DNA of 64,000 nucleotides from Janthinobacterium sp051380875 (GTDB lineage: Bacteria; Pseudomonadota; Gammaproteobacteria; Burkholderiales; Burkholderiaceae_D): NCBI RefSeq assembly GCF_051380875.1, contig NZ_JBNYXW010000007.1, positions 186,001 through 250,000 of the forward strand, given 5' to 3'. Position 1 is the first letter of the stretch; each line of letters opens with the position of its first letter. Both the position numbers and the translations under genes were made by a program. The notes below the pieces were generated by a model. The model had not been told where the DNA came from and did no database searches. It saw only the letters and a list, made by a program, of their open reading frames with translations. Of the stretch, positions 18,380 to 27,456 are shown piece by piece.

Positions 18380-20803
18380 ATGGAAGCACAAGCGAACGAC
18401 ACCTCTACCCGCAAGCCGCAGTCGAAGCTGGCGCGCAATCTGAAATTCGGCCTGGGATTGATCCTGGGCCTGGGCTTGGCCGGCGCCCTGGCAGGCGGCT
18501 ACTGGCTGCGCCAGGCGTGGCAGGACTTGCCGGCCGTCGAACACCTGGCCGAATACAATCCCGCCCTGCCCTTGCGGATCTTTTCCAGCGAAGGCGAACT
18601 GCTGGCCGAATACGGCGAAGAGCGCCGCGAATTCCTGCCATTGAAAGACATCCCTGTGCGCATGCGCCAGGCGCTATTGGCCATCGAGGATGCGCGTTTT
18701 TACGAGCATGGCGCCGTCGATTTCTATGGCTTGACGCGCGCCACCCTGGCCAACGTGGTTACGGGTCACCACGCGCAGGGCGCCAGCACCATCACCATGC
18801 AGGTGGCGCGCGATTTTTTCCTGTCGCGCGAAAAGACCGTGCAGCGCAAGCTGACGGAAATGCTGCTTGCGTACAAGCTGGAACAGCATTACGGCAAGGA
18901 CAAGCTGCTGGAACTATACATGAACCAGATTTACCTGGGCGAGCGTTCCTACGGCTTCTCGGCCGCCTCGAACATTTATTTTAACAAGCCGCTGGCCGAT
19001 GTCAGCATCGCCGAGGCGGCCATGCTGGCCGGCTTGCCGAAGGCGCCGTCGGCCTACAACCCGGTCGCCAATCCGCAGCGTGCCACCGTGCGCCAACACT
19101 ACATCCTGCAACGCATGCGCGAGCTGGGCTACATCACGCCGGCCGAACATGACGCCGCCGTGGCGGAAAAGCTGGCCCTCAACAAGGACCGCAACAGCTC
19201 CGTGCACGCTGCCGCGTATGCAGTCGAGGAAGCGCGCCAGCTGATTGTGCAAAGCTATCCTGAAGGCGCCTATAGCATGGGCCTGGACGTGACGACCACC
19301 ATCCGCATGGCGCCGCAGCGGGCGGCAGACAAGTCGCTGCGCGATGGCTTGCTGAACGCCCAGGCGCGCCGCGGCTACCGTGGCCCGGAAGCGCGCCTGA
19401 CGGCATCCGAAGACAGCGTGGCGCGCCAGCTGGCTGCTTATCCGGACAGCGGCGAACTGCGCGCCGCCCTCGTGCGCAAGGTGGACACTGCCGGCGCACG
19501 CCAGGTGAAGGCGCAGCTGCGCAATGGCGACGAGATCGTGCTGACCGCGTCGGATGCGCGCCTGGGCGGCAAGCTGCAACTCGATGGCAAGCGCGCGATC
19601 GTCGAGGGTAGCGTGATCCGCGTGGTACACGACACTGCAAAAAAACGTTGGCTGGTGAGCCAGTTGCCCGAGATGGAAGGCGCGCTCATTTCCGTTGATG
19701 CGCACAGTGGCGAAATCGTCGCCATGGCGGGCGGCTTCGATTTTTACCGTAATCACTACAACCACGCCACGCAGGCATACCGCCAACCCGGTTCCAGCTT
19801 CAAACCTTTCGTGTATTCGGCGGCGCTGGAAAAAGGCTATTTTCCTGGCACGGCCGTGGACGATACGCAGCGCTTGCTGCTGTCACAGGAAACGGAGGCG
19901 CAGCCATGGCGTCCGCGCAATTACGGCAACAACTATGAAGGTTTCATCAGCGTACGGCGTGGCCTGGTGCGCTCGAAAAACCTGGTGGCCGTCGGCCTGA
20001 TGCAGGCGGCCGGCCCTGGCTATGTGCAGCACTTCGCCACGCGCTTCGGCTTTGAAGGCGCGCGCAATCCCGTCTCCCTGCCGCTGGCCTTGGGCGCGGG
20101 CGCCGTCACGCCGCTGCAGCTGGCGCAAGCGTATTCCGTGTTCGCCAACGGCGGCGTGCAGATGCCGCCAAAACTGATCAAGGAAGTACGCAGCCGCAGC
20201 GGCGCGGTGCTATTCAGCGACGCAGCGCCACGCGCGAAAGGCGAGCCGGTGTCGGGCACGCAAGTCATCTCCACGCGCAACGCCTACGTCATGGACAGCA
20301 TGCTGCGCGACGTCGTCAAGAGCGGCACGGGACGCGGCGCGCTGGCGCTGGGACGCGGCGACGCGGCCGGCAAGACGGGCACCTCGAACAATGCGTATGA
20401 CGCCTGGTTCGCTGGCTATTCCTCGGGCCTGGTCTCCATTGTCTGGCTAGGCTACGACCAGCCGAAAAGCCTGGGCAATGCCACGGGGGGGACTTTGGCG
20501 CTGCCTGTCTGGCGCGACTACATGCAGGTGGCCGTGCAGGGCCGCCGCGAGCGGGTGCAGAGCGAACCGCAAGGCCTGGCCCTGCTCGATGGCGACTATG
20601 TGTATGCCGAATACCTGGCCGGCGACTGCCTGCAGGACAAGCACGCGTTTATTCACAGCAGCGTCAGTTGCGGCAGTGGCTATGCAGGGGATACGCGCAT
20701 GGCGCATGGCGATGGCGGTTCCAGTACCGGCACCAGCGAAGCGCGCACCCTGAGCGAAGCGCGCGAACGCGAACAAATTCTCAAATCATTTTCGGAAGAG
20801 TAA
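18380..20803 (+). CDS. Class A penicillin-binding protein (PBP1A/PBP1C-like transglycosylase/transpeptidase)
   Basis: The 807-residue bifunctional murein synthase has one N-terminal membrane segment (about 22-42). Its glycosyltransferase domain carries Glu103 in EDARFYEHG, GASTITMQVARD, KLTEMLLAYKLE and LYMNQIYLG. The transpeptidase domain carries Ser472 and Lys475 in SSFK, SKN at 532-534 and KTG at 665-667. It polymerises and crosslinks peptidoglycan in the periplasm. The ATG at 18380 follows CAGCAGGAG. A second, canonical mrcA elsewhere in the genome is likely but cannot be seen here. Confidence 0.93.
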   Translation: MEAQANDTSTRKPQSKLARNLKFGLGLILGLGLAGALAGGYWLRQAWQDLPAVEHLAEYNPALPLRIFSSEGELLAEYGEERREFLPLKDIPVRMRQALLAIEDARFYEHGAVDFYGLTRATLANVVTGHHAQGASTITMQVARDFFLSREKTVQRKLTEMLLAYKLEQHYGKDKLLELYMNQIYLGERSYGFSAASNIYFNKPLADVSIAEAAMLAGLPKAPSAYNPVANPQRATVRQHYILQRMRELGYITPAEHDAAVAEKLALNKDRNSSVHAAAYAVEEARQLIVQSYPEGAYSMGLDVTTTIRMAPQRAADKSLRDGLLNAQARRGYRGPEARLTASEDSVARQLAAYPDSGELRAALVRKVDTAGARQVKAQLRNGDEIVLTASDARLGGKLQLDGKRAIVEGSVIRVVHDTAKKRWLVSQLPEMEGALISVDAHSGEIVAMAGGFDFYRNHYNHATQAYRQPGSSFKPFVYSAALEKGYFPGTAVDDTQRLLLSQETEAQPWRPRNYGNNYEGFISVRRGLVRSKNLVAVGLMQAAGPGYVQHFATRFGFEGARNPVSLPLALGAGAVTPLQLAQAYSVFANGGVQMPPKLIKEVRSRSGAVLFSDAAPRAKGEPVSGTQVISTRNAYVMDSMLRDVVKSGTGRGALALGRGDAAGKTGTSNNAYDAWFAGYSSGLVSIVWLGYDQPKSLGNATGGTLALPVWRDYMQVAVQGRRERVQSEPQGLALLDGDYVYAEYLAGDCLQDKHAFIHSSVSCGSGYAGDTRMAHGDGGSSTGTSEARTLSEAREREQILKSFSEE

Positions 20804-20807
20804 GAGC

Positions 20808-21431
20808 ATGCTGTTATATACGATTTACCTGGTGGCGATTGTCGCCGAAGCGATGTCCGGCGCCATCATGGGCATGCGGCGCGGCATGGACTTATTCGGC
20901 ATTTGCATGATCGGCACCGTCACGGCGCTCGGTGGCGGCACCATCCGCGACGTGCTGCTTGGGCACTACCCGCTGGGCTGGATCGCCCATCCAGAATACC
21001 TGCTGTTTACGGCAGGCGCGGCCGTCGTCACTGCTGTCGTGGCGCGCTACCTGCACCACCTGCGCACGGTGTTTTTGCTGGTCGATGGCCTGGGCCTGGT
21101 AGCGTTTAGCGTGATCGGCTGCGACATCGCCATGTCGTCCAATATGCACCCGGCCATCGTGGTGCTGGCGGGGATGATCACCGGCGTCTTCGGCGGCCTG
21201 CTGCGCGATATCCTGTGCAACCAGATTCCCCTGGTACTGCAGCGCGAAGTGTATGCCACCGTGGCGCTGTTTACGGGCAGCCTGTACGTGGGACTGCTGT
21301 ACTTCAAGGTCGACAGTTCGGTAGCGCAGCTGTCGTCCCTCGGCGCCGGCTTTCTGTTCCGTTTTCTGGCCCTGCATTTCGAGTGGCGCCTGCCAAACTT
21401 CAATGGCGACCGTATACGCGGATTTGAATAG
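20808..21431 (+). CDS. TRIC/UPF0126-family membrane protein
   Basis: This 207-residue inner membrane protein has two related halves, each with three hydrophobic segments and a Gly-rich GG(T/L)(I/L)RD motif: GGGTIRDVLLG near residue 43 and GGLLRDILCNQIPL near 131. This is the bacterial TRIC cation channel fold (YicG-like). It starts 4 bases after the penicillin-binding protein stop codon, so the two are probably co-transcribed. Confidence 0.9.
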   Translation: MLLYTIYLVAIVAEAMSGAIMGMRRGMDLFGICMIGTVTALGGGTIRDVLLGHYPLGWIAHPEYLLFTAGAAVVTAVVARYLHHLRTVFLLVDGLGLVAFSVIGCDIAMSSNMHPAIVVLAGMITGVFGGLLRDILCNQIPLVLQREVYATVALFTGSLYVGLLYFKVDSSVAQLSSLGAGFLFRFLALHFEWRLPNFNGDRIRGFE

Positions 21432-21531
21432 CGCGGCGAACGGCCCTTGCATTATTTTTACGCGCACTTAACCCCTTTTGCTGCGTCGCTGCGTTTCATG
21501 GTTGACACCCCAGCCAATCGGAGAAGAAGCG

Positions 21532-23409
21532 ATGTCCAGCGCCCTCAAAATCACATTGATACTGTCCCTGCTGTTCTCGGCAGGCTGCCATGCTACCGAT
21601 ACGGCGCCGCGCAAGACCCTGATACCCTTCGCCAGCGAACAGGCGTTGAGTGCCTATCTGCAGCAGCTGCAAGCGCGCCAGGCGGCGCTGCAAAAGGAGC
21701 AGAAAGCGCAGCAGCAATCACTGCAGCGCGCCACGGCGCAATACATGGCGGCCCCCGCGCCAGCGCCGATGGCGGCGGAAGCGGCGAAATCGGCGGATGC
21801 GGCCGAATCGGTCACCAGTGTGCAGACGGCGGGTGTGGACGAAGGCGGCATCGTCAAGCTGCACGGCAAGTACCTGGTGATGCTCCGGCGCGGCAAGCTG
21901 TTCACGGTGGCGGTGGGGCAGAATGCCCTGCGGCCCGTGTCCTCGCTCGATGCATTCGCGCCGGGCGGCGATCCGTCGGGCAGCTGGTATGACGAGATGC
22001 TGATCGATGGCGACACGGTGGTGGTGATCGGCTACAGCTACAGCCGCGGTGGTACGGAGATCGGCCTGTTCGACATCGCTGCGGACGGCAAGCTGGCCTA
22101 CCGTTCCACCTATCATTTGCGCTCCAACGATTATTATTCCTCGCGCAATTACGCCAGCCGCCTGATCGGCAGCAAGCTGGTGTTCTATTCGCCGCTGTCG
22201 CTCGATTTGCGCCGTGGCGATCCGTTCGGTGGCTTTCCCGCGCTGCGCCGCTGGCGTCCTGGCGCCGTACCGTCCGACTTCAAGCGCATCGCCCCGGCCA
22301 CGCGCATTTACCGTACTGACGAGGAGTCCGAACCGGGCAATGGCCTGGCCCTGCACACGGTTACCGTGTGCGACCTGGCGCAGCGCGACATGCGTTGCGA
22401 GGCGACGGCCGTCATGGGGCCACTGGGCCGCGTGTTTTATGTCTCGGGCACATCCGTCTACGTGTGGACCACGCGCCGGGGTAGCGACTCGGGCGTGTTC
22501 CGCATTCCGCTCGATGGCACGGCGCCCAGCGCCTTGAAGGTGGCCGGCGCACCGGTCGACCAGTTCTCGTTCCTGGAAAGCTTTGACGGCCACCTGAACG
22601 TCTTGCTGCGCTCAGAGGGCCAGGGCGACGCCACGTGGGATGGCACGCGGGGGCGCGGCGACATGGCCTTGCTGCGTGTGCCATTGACATCGTTTTCCGA
22701 TGGCCGTGACAGTGCGTCCGCTGGCAGCTACAAGGCCTTGCCCGGTGGTGGCGGCTACGGGCTGCAGAACCGCTATGTGGGGCAATATCTGTTATACGGC
22801 AACCCGGGCAAGGCGGGGCGCAGACAGGCGGATCACGCCTGGCCGCGCCAGCCCCTGTATGCGCTGCGCTGGGCCGATGCGAACAGCGTGCAGGCCTTGT
22901 CCCTGCCGCATGGCGTGGAGCGCATCGAGGCGCTGGGCAATGACGCCGTGGTGATAGGCGCGCAGGGCAAGGATCTGCATTTCAGTAGCATACGTTTGGG
23001 TGCACAGGCGGCGATTGCCGCGCGGTTCATCCGCGCTGATGCGGCGCAGGCCGAGTCGCGCAGCCACGGTTTTTTCTACCAACCGCAAGCAGCGGGCGAG
23101 GGCCTGATCGGCTTGCCCATCCTGGGCGCGGACGAGCGGCCTGGCCTGAACAAGTCAGCCGCTTTCGTGCTCTACCTGCGCAACAGCGGCTTGCAATTGA
23201 CGCAACTGGGCGCGCTGGCGGCGCGGTCAGGCCCCGCGCTGGCTGACGGCTGCCGCGCTTCCTGCGTGGACTGGTACGGCAACGCACGCCCCTTGTTCCT
23301 GCAGGGCCGCGTCTTCGCCCTGCTTGGCTACGAATTGGTGGAGGGGGCGCTCAAGGATGGGCAGATCCGCGAAGTGCGCCGCATCAGCTATGCGCCCGCT
23401 GCACGCTGA
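21532..23409 (+). CDS. Beta-propeller domain lipoprotein
   Basis: This 625-residue protein has a lipoprotein signal ending in FSAGC, with Cys19 as the lipidation site. A Gln/Ala-rich helical stalk (about 35-75) follows, then the VDEGGIVKLHGKYLVML block that opens the bacterial secreted beta-propeller domain (Pfam Beta_propel family). The rest has repeated beta-strand segments consistent with a propeller. Function is unknown; it is likely periplasmic or outer-membrane. It precedes an ECF sigma factor gene by 49 bases, so it may be a sensor or target of that system. GGAGAAGAAG precedes the ATG. Confidence 0.85.
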   Translation: MSSALKITLILSLLFSAGCHATDTAPRKTLIPFASEQALSAYLQQLQARQAALQKEQKAQQQSLQRATAQYMAAPAPAPMAAEAAKSADAAESVTSVQTAGVDEGGIVKLHGKYLVMLRRGKLFTVAVGQNALRPVSSLDAFAPGGDPSGSWYDEMLIDGDTVVVIGYSYSRGGTEIGLFDIAADGKLAYRSTYHLRSNDYYSSRNYASRLIGSKLVFYSPLSLDLRRGDPFGGFPALRRWRPGAVPSDFKRIAPATRIYRTDEESEPGNGLALHTVTVCDLAQRDMRCEATAVMGPLGRVFYVSGTSVYVWTTRRGSDSGVFRIPLDGTAPSALKVAGAPVDQFSFLESFDGHLNVLLRSEGQGDATWDGTRGRGDMALLRVPLTSFSDGRDSASAGSYKALPGGGGYGLQNRYVGQYLLYGNPGKAGRRQADHAWPRQPLYALRWADANSVQALSLPHGVERIEALGNDAVVIGAQGKDLHFSSIRLGAQAAIAARFIRADAAQAESRSHGFFYQPQAAGEGLIGLPILGADERPGLNKSAAFVLYLRNSGLQLTQLGALAARSGPALADGCRASCVDWYGNARPLFLQGRVFALLGYELVEGALKDGQIREVRRISYAPAAR

Positions 23410-23458
23410 CGCTGTGCTGCATTTGTCGCTGCCGCGTAGTTCGGCTACACTGGTTCGC

Positions 23459-24040
23459 ATGCCCGATACCTTGATCACTGCGACGGATGAAGACTTGATG
23501 CTGCGCTATAGCGCCGGCGACCTGCCGTCGTTTCGCGAATTGTACCGGCGCCACAGCCAGGGCCTGTACCGCTTCGTGGCCTGGCGTGCGCCACGCCGCG
23601 CCTGGGTAGACGAGATCGTGCAGGATGCCTGGGCCAGCCTGCATGCGGCGCGCGCCGGCTACCAGCCGCAGGCGGCGTTTCGTACCTATCTGTACCAGAT
23701 CGCGCGTAACCGCCTGATCGATATCCTGCGCCAGCGGGAAGGGCAGGAGCAAGGGCAAGAGGGGGCCGGCGAGCTGGTATGCGAAGGCGCATCGCCGCAG
23801 CAGTCGCTGGAACAGAAACAGCAGCATGCACAGCTGTATGCGGCCATCGCCGCGCTGCCGGTGGAGCAAAAGGAGGCGCTGGTACTGCAGCAGTTCAGCG
23901 CTATGAGCATCCTTGAGATCGCCGTGGTGACGGGGGCGGAAGCGGAAACGGTCAAGAGCCGGTTGCGCTACGCCATGCAGAAATTGCGGGCACAGCTCGA
24001 TAGCTGGGCCGGCGCGGCTGGCGCGGGAGGGCAGATATGA
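23459..24040 (+). CDS. ECF-type RNA polymerase sigma factor
   Basis: The 193-residue protein has region 2 (about 20-90: FRELYRRHSQGLYRFVAW, then TYLYQIARNRLIDILRQR) and region 4 (about 130-185: LPVEQKEALVLQQFSAMS, then ETVKSRLRYAMQKLR). This is the standard two-domain extracytoplasmic-function sigma architecture. Its last 4 bases overlap the start of the next gene (ATGA), typical for an anti-sigma partner. The ATG at 23459 was preferred to the longer frame that overlaps the propeller gene. Confidence 0.92.
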   Translation: MPDTLITATDEDLMLRYSAGDLPSFRELYRRHSQGLYRFVAWRAPRRAWVDEIVQDAWASLHAARAGYQPQAAFRTYLYQIARNRLIDILRQREGQEQGQEGAGELVCEGASPQQSLEQKQQHAQLYAAIAALPVEQKEALVLQQFSAMSILEIAVVTGAEAETVKSRLRYAMQKLRAQLDSWAGAAGAGGQI

Positions 24041-24804
24041 ATACGCACGATAAAGAAGACCACGAAGCCAATGACGGGCAATTGAATGCGCTGCTGGCCA
24101 GCCTGCCGCAGCCCGCGCCTTCCAGCGCGCTCGATGCGGCCATCCTGGCGGACGCTGAAAAAGCGTTGCACAAACCGGTGGCCTCGAACGACAGTGCCGA
24201 TGGCGTGCGGCGTACCCTGCCCGTCAAGAAAGCGCCCGATTATATGCAACGCTGGCGCATTCCGCTGGGACTGGCCGCAGCCGTGCTGCTGACGGTGAAC
24301 ATGATCGGCGTGGACTGGTTCGGCTCGAAGCCGGCGCAATTGCCCGTGATCGGCGAACCGGTCACACGGGACGTGATGCCTGCGCCTGCGGCAGCGCCGG
24401 TTGACGCCGAAGCATTGGCCCGCTCTTCTGCACCGGTGACGCAGCCACCGGCGATGAGCAAGGCGGCACCAAAGCCGCCGGCGCAGGCCGCGCCAGCACC
24501 CCTGCCCCCGCCGCCTGTCATGGAAATACGCCAGGCGATGGACCAGCAGGCCGAGTCGGCCCTGCAACGCCAGGCGCCGGTACAGCGCGCGCTGGCCATG
24601 CCTGTTCCTGTTGTATCACGGGCCGCACCGATGCCGCCGCCGGCAAAGCTCGACGCTTCCGTGTGGCTGGTGAAGATCGACGCACTGCTCAAGGCGGGCG
24701 AGGCGGCACTGGCGCAGGAAGAATGGGCCGCGTTCAGGCAGGCGTACCCCGATTATCCGGTAGCCGGGGAATTGCAGCGGCGCCTGGAAAAACCACGGCA
24801 ATAG
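24037..24804 (+). CDS. Probable anti-sigma factor, single-span membrane protein
   Basis: The 255-residue protein has a polar cytoplasmic N-terminus, one membrane span (about 74-92: IPLGLAAAVLLTVNMIGV) and a Pro/Ala-rich periplasmic segment (about 100-190). A C-terminal helical segment near 205-250 (WLVKIDALLKAGEAALAQ) is also seen. I see no zinc-binding HxxxCxxC motif, so it is not a classical ZAS protein. The role is inferred from the 4-base overlap with the ECF gene and the topology. Confidence 0.7.
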   Translation: MNTHDKEDHEANDGQLNALLASLPQPAPSSALDAAILADAEKALHKPVASNDSADGVRRTLPVKKAPDYMQRWRIPLGLAAAVLLTVNMIGVDWFGSKPAQLPVIGEPVTRDVMPAPAAAPVDAEALARSSAPVTQPPAMSKAAPKPPAQAAPAPLPPPPVMEIRQAMDQQAESALQRQAPVQRALAMPVPVVSRAAPMPPPAKLDASVWLVKIDALLKAGEAALAQEEWAAFRQAYPDYPVAGELQRRLEKPRQ

Positions 24805-24810
24805 CCCGCG

Positions 24811-24936
24811 CTAGACGATTCCTTTCTTGCGCTCCCACACGGCGCTGCCCACGAAAATGGCGGCGCACAGGCCCAGGCCCACCACGCCGATGCTCACCAC
24901 GAGGGCGCAGAAATCGCGCCATGGCATGTGCTTCAT
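24811..24936 (-). CDS. Small membrane protein (41 residues)
   Basis: The frame encodes a 41-residue peptide with one hydrophobic span (CALVVSIGVVGLGLCAAIF) followed by a basic end, WERKKGIV. It lies convergent to the anti-sigma gene. GGGGG six bases before the ATG could act as ribosome binding site but is not a classical one. Function is unknown; composition makes it plausible as a real small protein. Confidence 0.5.
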   Translation of the reverse strand: MKHMPWRDFCALVVSIGVVGLGLCAAIFVGSAVWERKKGIV

Positions 24937-25230
24937 GGTTGCCCCCGTGTGGCAAGGAGAATGGGCGGAGAGGTGGAACACCAGACTGGATTCATGGGAA
25001 AGACGGAACTTTGCCTGCGGCGCTGGCATTTGGCGCCGGACGGGCATATGATGATTTTACTCAGGGTAATTCTGCAAGCCAGTGGCGAGCCAGTAGTGTC
25101 GCCGCTGAACGGCCCGCCTGGCCACTCTCATGTGTGTGGCCGCCAGCGCCGGCTCTGCTGTACAGTGAAGCGAGCGGCAGCGCTGACAAGGCGCTGCCAT
25201 TGGATCGTCACGCTAGCGAGGTAGCTGCAT

Positions 25231-25998
25231 ATGCGCCGTCCCATTGTTCTCGTTCCCGCCTGCCAGCGCCAGTTTGGCAGCCACGCCTGGCACATGGCGC
25301 AGGACAAATACCTGCAAGCCGTGCTGCGCGGTGCCGGCTGCATGCCCTTGCTGCTGCCCGCCCTGGGCCTGGAGGCCGATCTGGAAGCGGCGCTGCAGAT
25401 CGCCGATGGCGTCATGCTGACCGGTTCGGCCTCGAACGTCGATGCGCGCCTGTATGGCGAAGACATCCTGCATCCCGAATTGCCGCAAGACCCCGCGCGC
25501 GACGCCACCACCTTGCCCCTGATCCGTGCCGTGCTGGCGCGCCAGTTGCCCTTGCTGGCCATCTGCCGCGGCTTCCAGGAAGTCAATGTGGCCCTGGGCG
25601 GTACCCTGCACCAGGCCGTACACGCGGTACCGGGCATGCAGGACCACCGCGAAAACGTGCTCGATCCCCTGGAGCGTCAGTACGCGCCCGCGCATCGCAT
25701 CAAATTGATGCCCGACGGCCTGCTGTCACGCCTGCTGGGCGGCGAGAGCGAGATGATGGTCAATTCCCTGCATGGCCAGGGCGTGGCCAGGCTGGCCCAT
25801 GGCTTGCTGGTCGAGGCCCTGGCCGACGATGGCCTGGTGGAAGCCTATACGGTGGCCAGCGCCGCAGGATTTACCCTGGCGTTGCAATGGCACCCCGAAT
25901 GGCAGGTCGAAGAAAATCCGCAATCCATGCGCCTGTTCGGTGCCTTTGGCCAGGCTTGCCGCGATTACCAGGAACAGCTGCACCGCAAAAAAGGATGA
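25231..25998 (+). CDS. puuD: Gamma-glutamyl-gamma-aminobutyrate hydrolase
   Basis: The 255-residue class I glutamine amidotransferase-like hydrolase releases GABA and glutamate from gamma-glutamyl-GABA. The catalytic triad is visible: Cys112 in AICRGFQEVN, and His221 and Glu223 in LQWHPEW. GAGGTAG precedes the ATG. It is the first gene of the polyamine island, 66 bases before puuA. Confidence 0.93.
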   Translation: MRRPIVLVPACQRQFGSHAWHMAQDKYLQAVLRGAGCMPLLLPALGLEADLEAALQIADGVMLTGSASNVDARLYGEDILHPELPQDPARDATTLPLIRAVLARQLPLLAICRGFQEVNVALGGTLHQAVHAVPGMQDHRENVLDPLERQYAPAHRIKLMPDGLLSRLLGGESEMMVNSLHGQGVARLAHGLLVEALADDGLVEAYTVASAAGFTLALQWHPEWQVEENPQSMRLFGAFGQACRDYQEQLHRKKG

Positions 25999-26064
25999 CA
26001 GCAGAGTGCACGGGCGCGCCGCGAGTACCGAGCGGCGCTTGATCAAGACCAGCGAGAGGGAAAC

Positions 26065-27435
26065 ATGGCAATACGCGAAAATTTCACCTATACGGATATG
26101 GATTTGTGGCTCAATGAAAAGCGGGTCACGGAAATCGAATGCCTGGTACCTGACTTGACGGGCGTGGCGCGCGGGAAGATCCTGCCGCGCGGAAAATTCA
26201 CCCAGGAACGCGGCATGCGCATCCCGGAAGCGGTGCTGGGCATGACGGTGACGGGCAATTATCCCGTTGACGACGGCGGTTATAACCGCGCCATTTCCAG
26301 TACCGACCGCGACATGATTTTAAAGGCCGACCCCACCACCATCACCATGGTGCCATGGGCCACCGACCCCACCGCGCAAGTCATCCACGACTGCTATTTC
26401 GCCGATGGCATGCTGGTCGATTTCGCCCCAAGATCTGTGCTGCGGCGGGTGCTGAAACTGTATGCGGACAAGGGCTGGAAGCCCGTGGTGGCGCCGGAGC
26501 TGGAGTTCTATCTGACAGCGAAAAACACGGATCCGGACCTGCCCTTGAAACCGCCTGTCGGGCGCAGCGGCCGTGCCGAGACCAGCCGCCAGGTGTACAG
26601 CATCGACGCCGTCAACGAATTCGATCCCCTGTTCGAGGATATCTACGATTACTGCGAATTGATGAACCTTGATGTCGATACCCTGATCCACGAGATCGGC
26701 GCGGGGCAGATGGAGATCAACTTCCTGCATGGCGATCCCCTGGGCCTGGCCGACAAGGTCTTTTTCTTCAAGCGTACCTTGCGTGAAGCGGCCCTGAAAC
26801 ACGATATGTACGCCACCTTCATGGCCAAGCCCATGGCCGGCGAGCCAGGGTCCGCCATGCATGTGCACCAGAGCGTGGTCGATGCGAAGACGGGGCTGAA
26901 CATCTTCAGCAACGATGACGGTTCGGCCGCGCCCATCTTCAAGCATTACATCGCCGGCCTGCAGCGCTATATGCCGTCGGCCATGGCCATCGTCGCACCC
27001 TATGTAAATTCCTACCGGCGCATCGTGCGCCACACGGCCGCGCCGATCAACATCCAGTGGGGCCTGGACAACCGCACGGTGGGCTTTCGCGTGCCTGAAT
27101 CGGGCGTGCAGGACCGGCGCGTGGAAAACCGCATCATCGGTGCAGATGCGAATCCCTACCTGGCGTTGGCCGTGACGCTGGCGTGCGGCTACCTGGGCAT
27201 GACGGAACAGCTGGAAGCGACGCCGATGATGGTGGGCAGCGCCTACGACATGAAATTCGAGCTGCCGCAAGGCTTGCCTGAAGCCCTGCAGCTGCTGCGC
27301 GCGGAAGACAAGCTGCGCACGGTGCTCGGTGAGCGCTTCATCGATGTGTATGCGGCCATCAAGGACCTGGAGCACCAGGAGTTCATGACGGTGATCAGCC
27401 CATGGGAGCGCGAACATTTGCTGCTGCACGTATGA
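26065..27435 (+). CDS. puuA: Gamma-glutamylputrescine synthetase (glutamine synthetase family)
   Basis: The 456-residue enzyme belongs to the glutamine synthetase fold and would ligate glutamate to putrescine with ATP. Visible features are CLVPDLTGVARGK near residue 27, the metal-binding EIGAGQMEINF near 211, and HVHQS plus NSYRRIVR in the ATP/glutamate sites. Context with puuD, puuC and a polyamine transporter supports PuuA rather than assimilatory GlnA. The ribosome binding site is AGAGGGAAAC. Confidence 0.93.
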   Translation: MAIRENFTYTDMDLWLNEKRVTEIECLVPDLTGVARGKILPRGKFTQERGMRIPEAVLGMTVTGNYPVDDGGYNRAISSTDRDMILKADPTTITMVPWATDPTAQVIHDCYFADGMLVDFAPRSVLRRVLKLYADKGWKPVVAPELEFYLTAKNTDPDLPLKPPVGRSGRAETSRQVYSIDAVNEFDPLFEDIYDYCELMNLDVDTLIHEIGAGQMEINFLHGDPLGLADKVFFFKRTLREAALKHDMYATFMAKPMAGEPGSAMHVHQSVVDAKTGLNIFSNDDGSAAPIFKHYIAGLQRYMPSAMAIVAPYVNSYRRIVRHTAAPINIQWGLDNRTVGFRVPESGVQDRRVENRIIGADANPYLALAVTLACGYLGMTEQLEATPMMVGSAYDMKFELPQGLPEALQLLRAEDKLRTVLGERFIDVYAAIKDLEHQEFMTVISPWEREHLLLHV

Positions 27436-27456
27436 ACACTCAGAGAAAGGAACGAC

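Noticed and set aside
25150..25170. LexA-like CTGTACAG near the puuD promoter
   Set aside because: The motif is an 8-base palindrome, too short for CTGT-N8-ACAG.
24663..26042. 459-codon forward frame spanning the anti-sigma end and puuD
   Set aside because: It reads through an intergenic region and overlaps puuD in another frame; the translation is Arg/Pro/Ala-rich without motifs.
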